DNA of 64,000 bases, from NCBI GenBank assembly GCA_907163375.1, contig CAJQUW010011256.1, forward strand, positions 1-64,000. Reading direction: 5' to 3'. Shown here in pieces: positions 34,653 through 45,707 of the stretch. Source of the stretch: Prostheceraeus crozeri. Taxonomy: Eukaryota; Platyhelminthes; Polycladida; Euryleptidae. Below the pieces are notes generated by a model that did no database searches, was not told where the DNA came from, and was given only the letters and a program-made list of their open reading frames with translations. Position 1 is the stretch's first letter; the number at the start of each line of letters is the position of its first letter. Position numbers and translations under genes: made by a program.

Positions 34653-36115
34653 TTGATTCAACGTTGCGGAAATATTATAGTACCGAATTAGAATAAATAC
34701 ATTATAACGTACTTATATGTTCGTATATGATCTCATTAATATCATGTGGTTGTCTGCTCCATGCAGGGCCATCCATTAATCAATTATGTTTTCATCTACT
34801 CCATCAAAGGTATCTAATAAATGCTGTAAATCGTCATAGACCTATGAAATTGACCCGTAAATATGCCTATATGAATTCCATATACAGTCTGTGCGACTTT
34901 TTTAGGACACCCATATTTTTTTAGTTTTTTTACACCTAGTTACTTGTCTGATGTCATATTATCTGTTCACCCTGTCATACATTAAAATAGCATGTATCCC
35001 AACAATATTACCACACCAAGCCCATCTACTGATTAGTTACAACACCACCAGACACTCAATAAAAATTGAACCGCGTACATTATAACCAACACACCGACGA
35101 CATTTAGATAGAAGCTTACTTTTAGGATTGACAACGTATAAAGATCTATTATCAGTTATTTACTTATATGTCGATTTCTTTTTAGCTATACAATATGTGC
35201 TGTTCTGGTTATTTGTGCATGTGCTTTGGTCGGCTTGCTTGAGAAAGCGCATGTGAGAAACTAATGTGAGTGTGTGTGGTGTGGGTCGTCGCTGCGCACG
35301 CACCACTGTCAATGTCAAAATAAAGATATGTAAATCACCATTATCAAAACGATCCTTGATTTGCTTTGCAATCATCGGACAGATATTGAAACTATTGAGA
35401 TAAACATGGATATTAACAATACGATTTATGTGCTAACGTAACGTGAACGTCTAAATCTCATGATAAAGTAAAACGGATCTAACAACAAGCATAGTGGTCG
35501 TAGGATGGAAGCTTTGTCTCGCGAGAGTTTTCTCAGCGTGAAATCGTACTCGTTGTTTTGTTTCATAGTAGTCGGCACTCCTTGTTAAGGAATATTATAA
35601 CTTGGAAAATCCTTATGCAGCAAAGACGAAGTCGTTGTGGAGGCATGATGAAAAAATTCCCCAAGATGGCGATTCAATGAGCGCAGGCAGGCCTGTTGAA
35701 AGGGTGGCTAATAACGTCGTCCAGATACGAAGACCATGGTAGAAGCGTTCATCAACGAAGCGGCAAGGCGTTCAACGAGGGTTGCATAAAATGATTGCGG
35801 CGGGATTGCGGTAAGGAAAGGATTTGTCGTAACTGACCCCATGCATGAAGATCTATATAGGCTTAATTTTGCCACTCGCCATGTCAATGGGAGCTGGTCA
35901 ATGACTGGTGAATGGTGGCTTCTGGTGGCCGATATGAGCCGATTGAGTGTCTGTCAGCGAATGTTCACGTCAAGTGGATCCACTTGCTCACTTGCTTCAG
36001 CGTCCAAACACAAGCAAAGGTCATGCTGTCGGCCTGTTTTCTTGCGAGGAAAACTGGTAGGCTTCATAGTTTGTGATGTGCTTTATTTACTCGATTCGAA
36101 CTTTCTTCCTTACAA

Positions 36116-36334
36116 GGTGCTTCAGAGAGGGGTGATTTCATAGTTCATGACTGCTGGTTTCCGGAAGAACAACGGACTGCATATGCCAAGAGGGAGCTCC
36201 TGCCTCACTGTCAAGTATGTGAAGCGACGTTTGACGACATCAGTGCCACTTTGTGGAAGGACCATCTCGAATGTAAACATTCCGAACATTATTTGCGCTA
36301 TATGAAGCATCGCGGCTGCATAAGATTTACATAA
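36116..36334 (+). CDS. Possible C2H2/BED-like zinc-finger exon in the hAT element
   Basis: An open frame without a clear Met reads GDFIVHDCWFPEEQ, then LPHCQVCEATFDDIS and WKDHLECKHSEH, and stops at 36332. The spacing C-x2-C-x14-H-x4-H fits a zinc finger of the C2H2 or BED kind. hAT transposases usually carry a BED finger at the N-terminus, but here it lies downstream of the C-terminal domain on the same strand. It would be either a second gene of the element or part of a rearranged copy. The upstream boundary is uncertain; the frame is open from 36077. Confidence 0.35.
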   Translation, partial: GASERGDFIVHDCWFPEEQRTAYAKRELLPHCQVCEATFDDISATLWKDHLECKHSEHYLRYMKHRGCIRFT

Positions 36335-36717
36335 GATGTTTTGGTGTTGCTAATTACAAAACAAAGAAAACGCAGCGTTGTCATCTCAAAGGGGAAAACT
36401 TTGTTATGTGTAAATGTCGAAGGGTCTCTAATATTTTGTCGCGGTCAAATTTTTAGATTTGATGTCTAGTGTTCTATGTTATTAATCTGTAGATGTCCTA
36501 TGTTTTGTTGGAGTATATATTACATTGGCAATTAATGCCTATTTAATGTATTGACATAGAGTGAAAGATAATATGACATAATGGTAGAAACTGTATGTTT
36601 GAAAAATGTATGTATTGACCTTACGCTCGTGCATATATGTATCTTAGACCAATTAGTTGGGGGCGCGAATCGCAGGGCGGGGCGCGAAAAATGCGAAATC
36701 GGCCAGTACGAACACTG

Positions 36718-38527
36718 AGCTTGCGTCATTGCCGTTTCGAATGCATTTTTGCCGGAATGATAGCGTAAACTGCTGCTCTCCACCAAATCAACTGCAGCAT
36801 TGTCGTTTCAAATGCAAAATGAAACAATGAAAGTAGCAAAGACTCAGTTCTTCCCTTATTGATTTAACCTTTTGAGCCATCGTTATTCAAATTACTTATA
36901 AATATATTGACTGACAGTCGCGTGGCATCAAAAAACCTGCGTCATTCTTCCTTTTTCCAAAATGACTGGTCTCTTTCGAATGACTGCGCCTCCTTCAAAT
37001 ATGCTCTCTATTCAACTTGGTCAGTAGGAGAATGAAATCGACTGCTCAATCGATGTGATGGATTCATGCAGTAGTAGTCTATGGGCAAGGCACGCTTTCA
37101 TCAGTCACACTTGTGTAAATAATGATTGAACTGTGAGGATACTGAAGTAAATGACGGATGTGCATCCTCGGGGCTAAACAGATTAAAGTATTGAACTAAG
37201 TTGACTTACCAATATTGCAATTTTGGTCTTTCAATCGATGTATGATAGTTTCTGTTCTTCTATGTCCCTAAAAACTTGCAGTACAGATGGATGCTAGTTG
37301 CTATATTCAATGATCACTAGTCGTTTTCGTCTTGAAGTCAATACTTCAATAATATTCACTGAAATTCATATCAATATATTTCATAAAACATATCGATCAT
37401 AAGATCCTTCGACAACAGTGTAATGACTCGTAACCATGCCAAGACTATTTAATCGTTATCGGGAGGATAGACACTTTTTAATGTTGTCCACGTTACTTGT
37501 ACAAGCCCTTTTTTGTTAGTTGTTATCTACCTCAATGCTGCGCTATTTAGCTAAGTAAAAATAAGTTTTCGATTTAGTCCAATCATAGATATTGAAAATT
37601 GCAATGAATTGTTTGATTCATGATTTTGTTCAAATGGCAATAAGCTTATGAGAAATGCATTCTGATCTAATCAAAGCTCTTGCAAGCTTAGGCGCAAGGA
37701 TGCATTGAGATTGTATTATATTATCTGCAATTTTCGCATTCTAATTCTTTGCATTCTGCAACAGAAAACGGTCACTTATAACCTAGTAGTCAATTCATGA
37801 TCTGGACATGTGTAGTTAAAGAAGCTTCAGATGACTATGCTTTTTAGCCAGATGAAAATTTTTGTCTAAATGGCAATCTTTCATTCATAGAATCAGTCAA
37901 GTGGCATGGCGAGCAGCTTCGAGTAAAATATGTATTTTGCTGCTTTTTACGATTTACTTTGAAACTGAGATGTTCATCTGCTATCTCGTCAGATTTCAAG
38001 TACAGTCAAGATGAATTTGCACGATATATTTTAATCTATGGTTACAATAATTTCACTTGAAATGAGAATGTTTCACTCGATTTGGAAGTTTTATATCTGC
38101 TTTGCAGATCACCACTGATTAGGGTGAGTTAACGTCAGTTTTTTTTCATTATGCTGTTGATATGGCAGGTCGCTTTTGAAACGGGAACGCTTCACCTCAT
38201 TTCGGTAATTCTGCTGTTGAAAAGTCAGCGATGAACTCGAAGCGTTAATGCTGCGAACTTTTATGTCATTCTGCAGTTGAAATGTCTTTACTTAATATGA
38301 AATGGATGATTAGCTTGTTGATCGGTCAAACCTATAAAGCATCAAGTTAACTTGAGTACATGATAGGGTATGAGTTAAGATTCCCTTTTGATACATTTCA
38401 ATAGCATCAAGATCTGGTCCGAAGTCACAACTCTTATTTCAATCGGATGTACCCTTAGACTGCATCTTTCAATGTGATGACTGATGAGCATGATGGAGTT
38501 TCTCAACGATTTTCTCTTTGTTTTCAG
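36718..38527. other. Sequence upstream of NDUFA2 exon 2, probably intron
   Basis: I searched this stretch for a first exon of NDUFA2 (expected pattern LREIRIHLCQ...GVR followed by a GT donor) and found none. A degenerate repeat with ATTCTGCTGTTGAAA-like phrases lies at about 38040-38290. Confidence 0.45.
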
Positions 38528-38634
38528 AAGCTTCATAGAGAAATACTATGTAAGTTTGAAAAAGGAAAATCCTACGATGCCAATCTTGGTACGAGAATGC
38601 AGTGGAGTTCAGCCGAAATTATTCGCACGATTCG
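38528..38634 (+). CDS. NDUFA2: NDUFA2 (complex I subunit B8), internal exon
   Basis: NDUFA2 is a small thioredoxin-fold accessory subunit of mitochondrial NADH:ubiquinone oxidoreductase (complex I), on the matrix side. This 107-nt exon follows a TTTTCAG acceptor (38521-38527) and is closed by a GTAAGT donor (38635-38640). It encodes 35 whole codons, [18 protein letters not shown], then [17 protein letters not shown], with one split-codon base on each side. The human protein at this place reads DFIEKRYVELKKANPDLP, then ILIRECSDVQPKLWARY. The conserved Cys of RECS is present. The trailing G joins AA of the exon at 55238 to make Glu, keeping frame. There is a spurious upstream Met at 38484 inside the intron. 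Confidence 0.95.
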
Positions 38635-38759
38635 GTAAGTTTCATCTTTCGAATTCAATAATTTTGATGTATCTTGCTGTCTGAAGTGGCGATCACTACT
38701 CTAATTTGAACCTGCAAGGTGTAATTGTTTTGGTTTGAAACTGCATTTTATCTAACTGT

Positions 38760-38870
38760 GCTGGAGTAATAAGTAGAGTACAATTCTACCTCGTAATAAC
38801 TAGGTAACACCTACTATAACTACTAATAGTACCTAGTAATAACTCTCACCTAGTAGAGCTTTGTGAATGT
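38760..38870. repeat. CTAG/TAGT-rich simple foldback
   Basis: Alternating CTAGTAATAACT, CCTACTATAACTACT and AGTACCTAGTAAT phrases, weakly self-complementary. Confidence 0.45.
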
Positions 38871-39192
38871 CGATCCTCTATAGTTGAAGTGAGAGGCATG
38901 CTCCATCTACATGACCTCCTAGGATTACCACTACGCCAAAATCGCTTGCGCTGGTTTGGTCATCTGCTACGGATGGCAAAAGAGGACTAACTTAGTGAGT
39001 GACTGGACCGAACATCAGAAGTGCTCATAGAAAGAGATGGTGGCACAACGTGAAGAGAGATCTTGAGCTCCTACATCTGGACCCCAATTATCGCAAGACA
39101 GACTAGAATGGAGAAGGCTCATCCATCCGAACGATAACCAACGCAACCCCAGTGTCCAACCCTCAAACCTGGAGAAGAAGAGACAATAAACG
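38871..39192 (+). pseudogene. LINE ORF2 C-terminal fragment (RWFGH...W...DLE type)
   Basis: The + strand reads LGLPLRQNRLRWFGHLLRM near 38919. In another frame it continues RWWHNVKRDLELL and EWRRLIHPND. The block R.RWFGH..RM, then a W...V..DLE region and .R..WR.LI, is a common C-terminal tail of animal non-LTR retrotransposon ORF2 proteins. It differs from the LWNALP-type tail at 25037, so at least two LINE lineages are present. Several stops and a frame change break it, and nothing upstream is preserved. Confidence 0.75.
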
Positions 39193-39799
39193 AGGAGCAA
39201 GAGTAGGCAAGTAAGAACAGGAACCAGTAACGATGATCAAGTTCCTGATAATGTAGAGTCTTGCTAGCATGATCGCTTTGTGTAAAAGACTGTAGAATCG
39301 AGTCGGAGTTGTGGAGCTTAATAGGGACCTTTCTTTTAGAAAGGAGTTACAGCTATGTTCCTTGCCGGGTTGGTGGAATGTCCTTGCACACAGTAAAGAT
39401 ATCGGGCTTTTGCAAGTGGGACGGGGTGCTGCTAGTTTGGCTAGATGGCTGTTACTCAGAAGCCTACCTGCACTTATTTATGTGCTATTCTGTAGTAATC
39501 AAGTTAGTGTTTTCCATTTGATCAATGATTTTATGTTCCTGATGTAATCTTTATTCAATACAGTTGGGACCGTCCAAAAATGAACTCCTTAGCGATGAGA
39601 TCAGGGGTGAGGAAAATCCGGATGCGTCCGCAAAAACTTAAAGAATCAAATCCTTGATTGATTAGTGCAGCGAATGCTTGGCTGCTGGCCAGCTACTGAA
39701 CCAGTCTCTATGAACTCAATGAATTGAATACGAATGTCAATTCGTGAGCTATCCTACATTTTATCTGTGTGTTTTTAGTTGCCCTTCATTCTCCTCACT

Positions 39800-40610
39800 T
39801 AGACATACATCCCGTTACTCCGTTTTTCTTCAATTACATTTCAATTACTTTACAATTACTTTAGACTCTGATGTAAATCTGTGGTCTCCGTGGCACAGTG
39901 GTTAAGTGCTTGGCCTAGCGATCCTTTGGTCCAGAGGTCGAGTCCCGAAGTTGTCATTGGAAGTCGGCAGGAAGGGCATCCGGACTAAAAGTACTACAAC
40001 GCTCCATAAGTCTGACTATGTCAGCACCGTCCAAGCCCCAGGTATGGGGATTAGTGTCGTAAAAGCTTCATTTTTTATTCTGATGTAAAATAACCGCTCT
40101 TTTATTCCCAAGTGCTTTCGCTTCACATCTCTAATAGGATTCAAACTGAAGTGCTGTGATATCGAGACTTGTGGCTTCTAGGAGACTCTATTACGATTGA
40201 AAAACATCTCCGTTAAGGTTTAAATTGATTTGAAGATTTAGACTGTGACGTCTTGAAGAATTTACGTGTCTCTCATTTTCCAAGGGGAATTAACAGTACT
40301 AGTTTTCTGATTTACGTTTTTCCGACCAGCTATTAGAGAAGGAAAGAATATCACAGCACCGGTACTTAATTTAGATTTTGACTATCAGTTTGGCAGCAAA
40401 TTTCTTTGACAAGTTTCTGGTAATTGTGCACGCGGTGCTAAGTATTATGCATTATCGACAAAGAAAGTAGACCAATTTAAAATGCATGCTAATGAAAAGA
40501 GCTGACCACAAAGTAGTTGCAATTGCATCTCAATTACATGGTTGGAAATGTAATTGATTGCAATTACTAATTACAGTAATTGTAATCGCAATTACAATTA
40601 CAACACAAGT
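39800..40610. mobile_element. CAATTAC-rich MITE, copy 1, with a SINE inside
   Basis: It shares CCGTTTTTCT, ATTACATTTCAATTACTT, the CCCCAAGTG/CCCAAGTG phrase and a CAATTGTAATTG-type right end ending CAACACAAGTC with 51309-51728. The left boundary is approximate. The SINE at 39878-40078 interrupts it. Confidence 0.6.
39878..40078 (+). mobile_element. tRNA-derived SINE (family B) with 11-bp target duplication
   Basis: A box GTGGCACAGTGGTTAAGTG and B box GGTCGAGTCCC are at tRNA spacing. They are followed by a body with GGCAGGAAGGGCATCCGG, a phrase I recall from other invertebrate tRNA SINEs. TCTGATGTAAA flanks both sides (39867-39877 and 40079-40089), the mark of LINE-mediated insertion. It is distinct from family A. 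Confidence 0.85.
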
Positions 40611-40950
40611 CTGCATGAGAAAACTATGATTGATCAGATCAGTTGTCGTAGACAATGCATAGCGTTTTTTGTACAGTGCTATTGTTCAGATTTCTACCAA
40701 TGAAAGTGCAAAACCGCATCCCCGAAGTAATCTGCTAGCTTCACATTTATTGTGATAATTATGAGCCTGATATCAAATCTGAGAAGAATTTAAAAAAATA
40801 TTAATTAATTTTTGGTTTGTTCAACGATATATGAAACTGACCGGAAGAAAAGCAGGTTATTATGGAATTTAAGAGTCATAGGAAGGTATGATTGTTGTAT
40901 AGGCCTACTAATAATTCAAAATGCTTTGTAAATACTAGTGGGATACTTAG

Positions 40951-41335
40951 ATATTGAGTTGCATTTTCAGTTGAAAAACGGGAACAGACCTGAATAGCTG
41001 CCAATTCATTCAATATCAGGAATCATCTGGAGGCCTAATTTGCATCACTCAATATCGACACAACTCTATTTATGTTGCAGCCCTGCCCGGGTTAATTTGA
41101 GATTTTCAATTAGCAAGTTAGTGAAATTGCGACAGGCATTCGTTAAATATCACTTTAAACACACCACTGGCAAATCGCCTAAGTTATTGCGCCTGCAAAA
41201 ATGAATAAATGCTGCTTTTTGCAAACATAATGTAAATAGAATAATTAAATACTGAGTTGCATTTTCAGTTGAAAAATGGGAACATACCTGAATAGCTGTC
41301 ACTATATCCAATATTTGGAATCTCACTAACTTCAA
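40951..41335. repeat. Direct repeat of about 80 bp, 298 bp apart
   Basis: GAGTTGCATTTTCAGTTGAA and the following GGGAACA..CCTGAATAGCTG start near 40955 and again near 41253. CACTAACTTG phrases lie between and after them in both orientations. Confidence 0.7.
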
Positions 41336-41474
41336 AATTCGAATTTGCCGAAAAGTCGATATTTCACTAACTTGACAGTTGCAAATTTTACAAAATGCTT
41401 TTCTTTTTGCAATGACATGTTATTGATTTATTTAATATAGGCCTGATTGAGCAGATATGCATGAATAGTTAAGT

Positions 41475-41494
41475 AATATATATATATATATATT
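41475..41494. repeat. (TA)n microsatellite
   Basis: About ten uninterrupted TA units. Confidence 0.85.
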
Positions 41495-42640
41495 GAAATT
41501 TAGGCATTCGTATGAATGTAGAATCTGTTTGTTATTCAAGTAAAAATTTTGAAATCTACATGTATTGAGCAGAAAATTTTTGAAAATGTGGACGTCTTGA
41601 AGGAGGAAGAGGGGTTGAAAGATAAGGATATATGCGGACACGGTGCGTCGAAAAAGGTCATTATTTTGAGACATACTTAACGGATGGCCCATCACATCGA
41701 TGCATTATTCTGTGGCCTTGCGCATTCCTCTATTCTTTGAATTACAGTTCTGGAATTGATCTATCAAGCTATACGTGCCTTCTCGCCTCTGCAGTTGAAT
41801 TTATAATCAGTTGATTATTTTATTTCTAGGCAACCATAGCGTAGGTGTATGATTGAGAGCCAGTTGAATAAAGCTTCACAGAACTCGTATTTTTCAAGAT
41901 TTCTTTAAACCAAATGTGTCAAGCATCAGCTTTATCGTTGTCAATGCAGATTAAAAATTTCATAGGATTCCTGCATTCATTGTCGTCATGCTTTTGATCA
42001 AGGGGAATGGCAGGAGTAACCTTTGAAAGGAACCATTGCTTTTGATGATCACTGGAGCGGAGACAAATTCTTTTCTTCGATTGTTAATTGAGAGTTGTTA
42101 GAGATTAAGTTTCGGGACAGGCGGTCGCAGGAACTTGTGGTGGCAAGGTGACCATTATTAGCCGGGTTGAATATACTCTTGAACTTCGCTATTAATTTGC
42201 GAGTTGATATGCAAGTCATTGTGGTCACACATTTGACGTCACCGTTGAAGTCGTCTTTAATTATCTAAGTATTGAAGTTAAAACATCAAAAAAAATATTA
42301 AATGATTTTTTATATTTCTATTTTAATCAAAATAGTTACAATAAATATAAAAAAGTGAACAAAATTCATTCAAAAAGCGCAATTGACAATTATTGTTAAT
42401 TGTCTTTTACGGGAGAAAATTCCTTCATGTGACCATTTCTCTTATAGCAAAAGGTATGAGACATCCCTTATTATGACGACGTTGTTATTTTCAAGATGGC
42501 AAAAATAGCACCCGATATTTCGTCCGCCGCGGACTTTTTCATGGACAAACTGGCATTGTCAATTGGTGGATGAAGCATCAATAATGAATTCTCATCAATT
42601 TTTGTTTCCTGTTCATGGATGGACAATGCATCCCAATATA
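41495..42640. other. Intronic, nothing recognised
   Basis: AT-rich intron sequence up to the target site of the Tc1-type element. No supportable feature. Confidence 0.4.
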
Positions 42641-44051
42641 CAGTCGTGGCCAAAAAATCTGAGTCCACCCATATTTTTTCTTGTATTTTAGGTTTTTGAT
42701 TTGTCTTTAATAAAATTTCTAAAATTTTCATCATTTGCTTCCCATAACTTAGTTATTACGACCAAATACGTACTCGTTCTATTCATAGTAACTGATGTCA
42801 GTGATTTCGTCAGCATTTTACTCAATTTGAACTTAAGTGTCAATTACCATAGCTGAGGAAGTCATTTGTGTATTTTACGCCGGTGATGGCAGAACTGTCG
42901 ATAGAAGTGCGAGCACAAATAAAGTGTCTTAATGAAGAGAATTTTTCTCAACGTGAAATAGCAAAACGTTTTGGTATCTCCAAGTATGCTGTACAATGCA
43001 CATTAAAACGTTATCAAGAAACTGGATCGTTTAAATCTTGTAAGCGTTCCGGGCGTCCAAGATTCAGTAGTATTCAAACTGATCGATTGATTCGTCGATG
43101 TGCCATCGTCAATCCAGCAATCACAAGTCATGAAATTCAAGCTGAGCTTCCTACAAATATCCGTTTGAGTTGTCGCTCCATTCGCCGTCGTTTCTGCACT
43201 CTCGCCGACCGGCCGTCAAGCCACGCCTTACTAAGAAGAACATTCATGACCGTTTATTATTTTGTGAAAAATACAAAAACTTTGCTGTCGATGATTGGGA
43301 TCGTGTTCTATTCTCTGAGGAAACTCAAGTAAAACATTTTCGAAATTTTGTCCCTCGAATTCGTCGACCAACTGGTGAAAGATATAACGAACACTACGTG
43401 GTTGAAAGCGTAAGAAGTACTCCAAGTGTTATGATATGGGGATGCATTTCTTCGAAAGGACGCGGTGGAATTTGGTTCGTCCCAGAGGGGAAAACTATGA
43501 ATTCCACCAGCTATCTTGAGCTTTTAAGAGAGAAATTTCAACCTTGGATGGAGATACATTCGTGTCATCTATACCAGCATGATGGCGCACCATGCCACCA
43601 AGCAAAAGTTGTACGAAATTGGCTACAAAGTTAATCTATTGACGTTCTCGGTCCATGGCCGGGATCGAGTCCAGATCTGAATCCCATTGAACATTGTTGG
43701 GCAATTTTGAAAAATCTGATTGATCGACGGAAGCCAACATCCGCAATGCAGTTGAAACAGGAAATACTTCTGGTTTGGACACAAGAAATAACCGAAGAAA
43801 TGTGTCGAAACTTGGTGCATTCAATGCCTGACCGCATTCAAGCAGTACTTAAAGCTAAAAGTAAATATACTAAGTTTTGAACATACAGTACATGTATTTG
43901 TCTGAAATGAGGATGAAAAAATAGTTTTGTAATGTTTTATTTCCTTTTAAAGTAAATAAACATTGTTGAGTCTAAAATTGTTTTCATTTTAATGAATTCG
44001 TAAAAATTATTCTAAATAGGGTAGGTGGATTCCGACTTTTGGCCACGACTG
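42641..44051 (+). mobile_element. Tc1-type transposon, complete ends, 1411 bp
   Basis: The terminal inverted repeats begin CAGTCGTGGCCAAAA on both sides and remain similar for about 30 bp (GTCCACCC versus ATCCACCTACCC). TA duplication is at 42639-42640 and 44052-44053. It encodes the single transposase at 42886-43880. Both ends and almost all of the gene survive, so it is among the youngest insertions here, and it lies inside the NDUFA2 intron. Confidence 0.95.
42886..43880 (+). pseudogene. Tc1-type transposase, one frameshift and one stop
   Basis: I start at MAELSIEVRAQIK (42886); an earlier in-frame Met at 42868 is less likely. Domains: a paired-like DNA-binding region (FSQREIAKRFGISKYAV; GRPR hook near residue 60; second helix-turn-helix ITSHEIQAELP), then the DDE domain. 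Block 1 reads RVLFSEETQ where the family has S-D-E, so the first catalytic Asp appears as Glu. Block 2 is YQHDGAPCHQ, block 3 SPDLNPIEHCW. I count 35 residues between the second Asp and the Glu, as in DD35E (Traveler-type) rather than DD34E members. A frame change lies around 43190-43210 and an in-frame TAA at 43632-43634. Otherwise the protein runs to its natural stop. Confidence 0.92.
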
Positions 44052-44079
44052 TACATGTAATTCTCTTCAGACATCCTAG

Positions 44080-44225
44080 TGTGAATAGGGTTGCTGAAGT
44101 GATCGATGATATCGACGTCAAAGTCGTCTGTAGTAAAAGAACGATCAGAATGACGTAGGACAGTATGATCCAATGCCAGTTTGTCCATGAGTAAGTCCGT
44201 GGTGGACGAAACGTCGGCTGTTTTT
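44080..44225 (+). pseudogene. Penelope-type 3' fragment with hammerhead-like end
   Basis: Just outside the Tc1 element the + strand reads HPSVNRVAEVIDDIDVKVV followed by SKRTIRM, resembling the segment just before GIY-YIG in Penelope-like proteins. It is followed by a 3' end in which GTCC (44195) and GGAC (44204) form a stem next to GAAACGTC, as in hammerhead motifs of this class. The GIY-YIG domain itself is missing between the two, so this is an internally deleted copy or two separate scraps. Confidence 0.45.
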
Positions 44226-44229
44226 TACT

Positions 44230-45486
44230 TCGTCTTAAATGTAACAACATCGTACCTTTTGATTTTTCCTATAAGAACAGTGATCTTTATCAAAAGTGTT
44301 AAAACCACAAAATGAGAAACATCGCAATACAGCATCTATTACTGTGATACTGAACATTTTTGGACGCTGCAATTTTTGAACAAGTTTCGAGTTTCACTTT
44401 GAGCATAGTCAGCTGTGTTGAACAATGTTGATAGATACAGAATAAGCATATTTGACCGTTTTATTTATCAGGTCGCATTATCACCAGCTAGAGAAATTTT
44501 GAACTGTGAAGTCACTTCATGCTAAATGGATGCTACTAAGTTTTGAGAAAGTTTAGGTAGAGAAAGGAATGATCATCAAGAACTTTCATGTATACGGCAT
44601 AAAATAGATTGGCTATTAGTTATGCTGAACTACAATACAAAAATTCGCATTGCAGCCTTTGTATACCACATTTGTCGGTTACGAGATCGAAAATAGATTG
44701 ATATAAATAAATAATGCTGCAAGCACTTAATGTAGTATGTTGGCAACTAAATGATTAGTAAAAAAAGTACAAATTTGGGCAATCAAGCAAAGAATTTAGC
44801 TATTTCATCTTTCAATTATCTTATCTATAACTGTCATGACCAATTTCACGCAACTGATAGCAACGAACGCCTACGATTCGTGCCGTCCTTCATCGTACAT
44901 AACGCTGACCTTCTGAGTGCACATCACAATTAGTTTTTTCAGTAATGAGTAAAACTTAGAAAATCATGTTTGTCAAAATGTGCGGGAATATGGTTTGCAT
45001 GCGTGACCTAAAGTAATAATTGCACTCTGATTGATTTATCTGCTCAGCGACTGATTCTCTGAGAAACAATAGCACATAATGTCATGGAGGAAGCTATCAA
45101 AGGTAGTCTAATCCCTCATTGCAGATCCCTCAATCGAAGAGAAAGTAGGAAATGTCATTTGTCCCTAGTAATTAAGGGGCAGCTACAACAGACCAATAAC
45201 GACCGAATACCGAAAAAAAATAAACTGCATTTTTTCGGAGTCGAGCCGCTACCATTGGTTGCAGCTTCACAAGGCGGTAACCACTGACTTATGAAACATT
45301 TACGTAAAATTACAGTAAACATTTACGAACTGCTTGCGCCAAATTTAGCATCAATATTTTAAAACCATCATTGGTTGATGTTCTCACGTTCACAATTCCA
45401 CCCTAAGGAGTGAGCTCTGCGAGCAAGTATTAATGTGTCCCCTGTCTAAAGCTTACTGCAGTTTTTTTAAAATGCTTTGCATGTTT
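44230..45486. other. Intronic, nothing recognised
   Basis: No supportable feature; short frames only. Confidence 0.4.
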
Positions 45487-45691
45487 ATCTAAAGAGATTG
45501 ACAACTATTACTCAATAAAAGACACCAAAACCTTTGATTCCCCCTACCACACTCGCCCGACCTGGGAATCGAACCGAAGTCCGCGGTGGTGACGAGCTCG
45601 CACCTTTTTCACTAGGCCAGGTTGACGGTTCGAAAGGAATGCGAGTGAAGGCAGAAGTCATCTCCAAGTGATATCAACAGCTTATTGTCCT
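45487..45691 (-). mobile_element. tRNA-related SINE (family A), copy 3
   Basis: In reverse complement it has a slightly altered A box (CCTGGCCTAGTGAAAAAGG) and B box GGTTCGATTCC. It lies head-to-head with copy 4, separated by about 16 bp, so the two can form a hairpin with arms of about 200 bp. Confidence 0.85.
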
Positions 45692-45707
45692 CTGACAATT
45701 ATAGAAA

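Larger units (their letters stand above)
32974..36717 (+). mobile_element. hAT element with both ends, 3.74 kb
   Basis: The ends are a perfect 15-bp inverted repeat CAGTGTTCGTACTGG (32974-32988 and 36703-36717). GGCGCGAA motifs are repeated several times just inside both ends, the expected subterminal binding array. The flanks AGCTTGAAG and AGCTTGCG look like an imperfect 8-bp duplication. It carries the frame at 33411-34238 and a finger-like frame at 36116-36334, plus a foldback insertion at 34495-34652. It lacks the N-terminal and catalytic parts of a hAT transposase, since only about 420 bp separate the left end from the C-terminal domain. Confidence 0.85.

Noticed and set aside
1-38527. 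First exon of NDUFA2
   Set aside because: I looked for a LREIRIHLCQ...GVR-like peptide ahead of a GT donor on the + strand. Only chance LCQ strings (for example near 2395 and 29735) turned up, without the flanking pattern.
38484-38684. 66-codon frame starting at a Met at 38484
   Set aside because: The Met and first residues lie in the intron before the TTTTCAG acceptor, and the last residues lie past the GTAAGT donor. Only 38528-38634 is exon.
39878-39960. Possible real tRNA gene
   Set aside because: A and B boxes are present but the cloverleaf stems do not close, and the unit has a SINE body with a target duplication.
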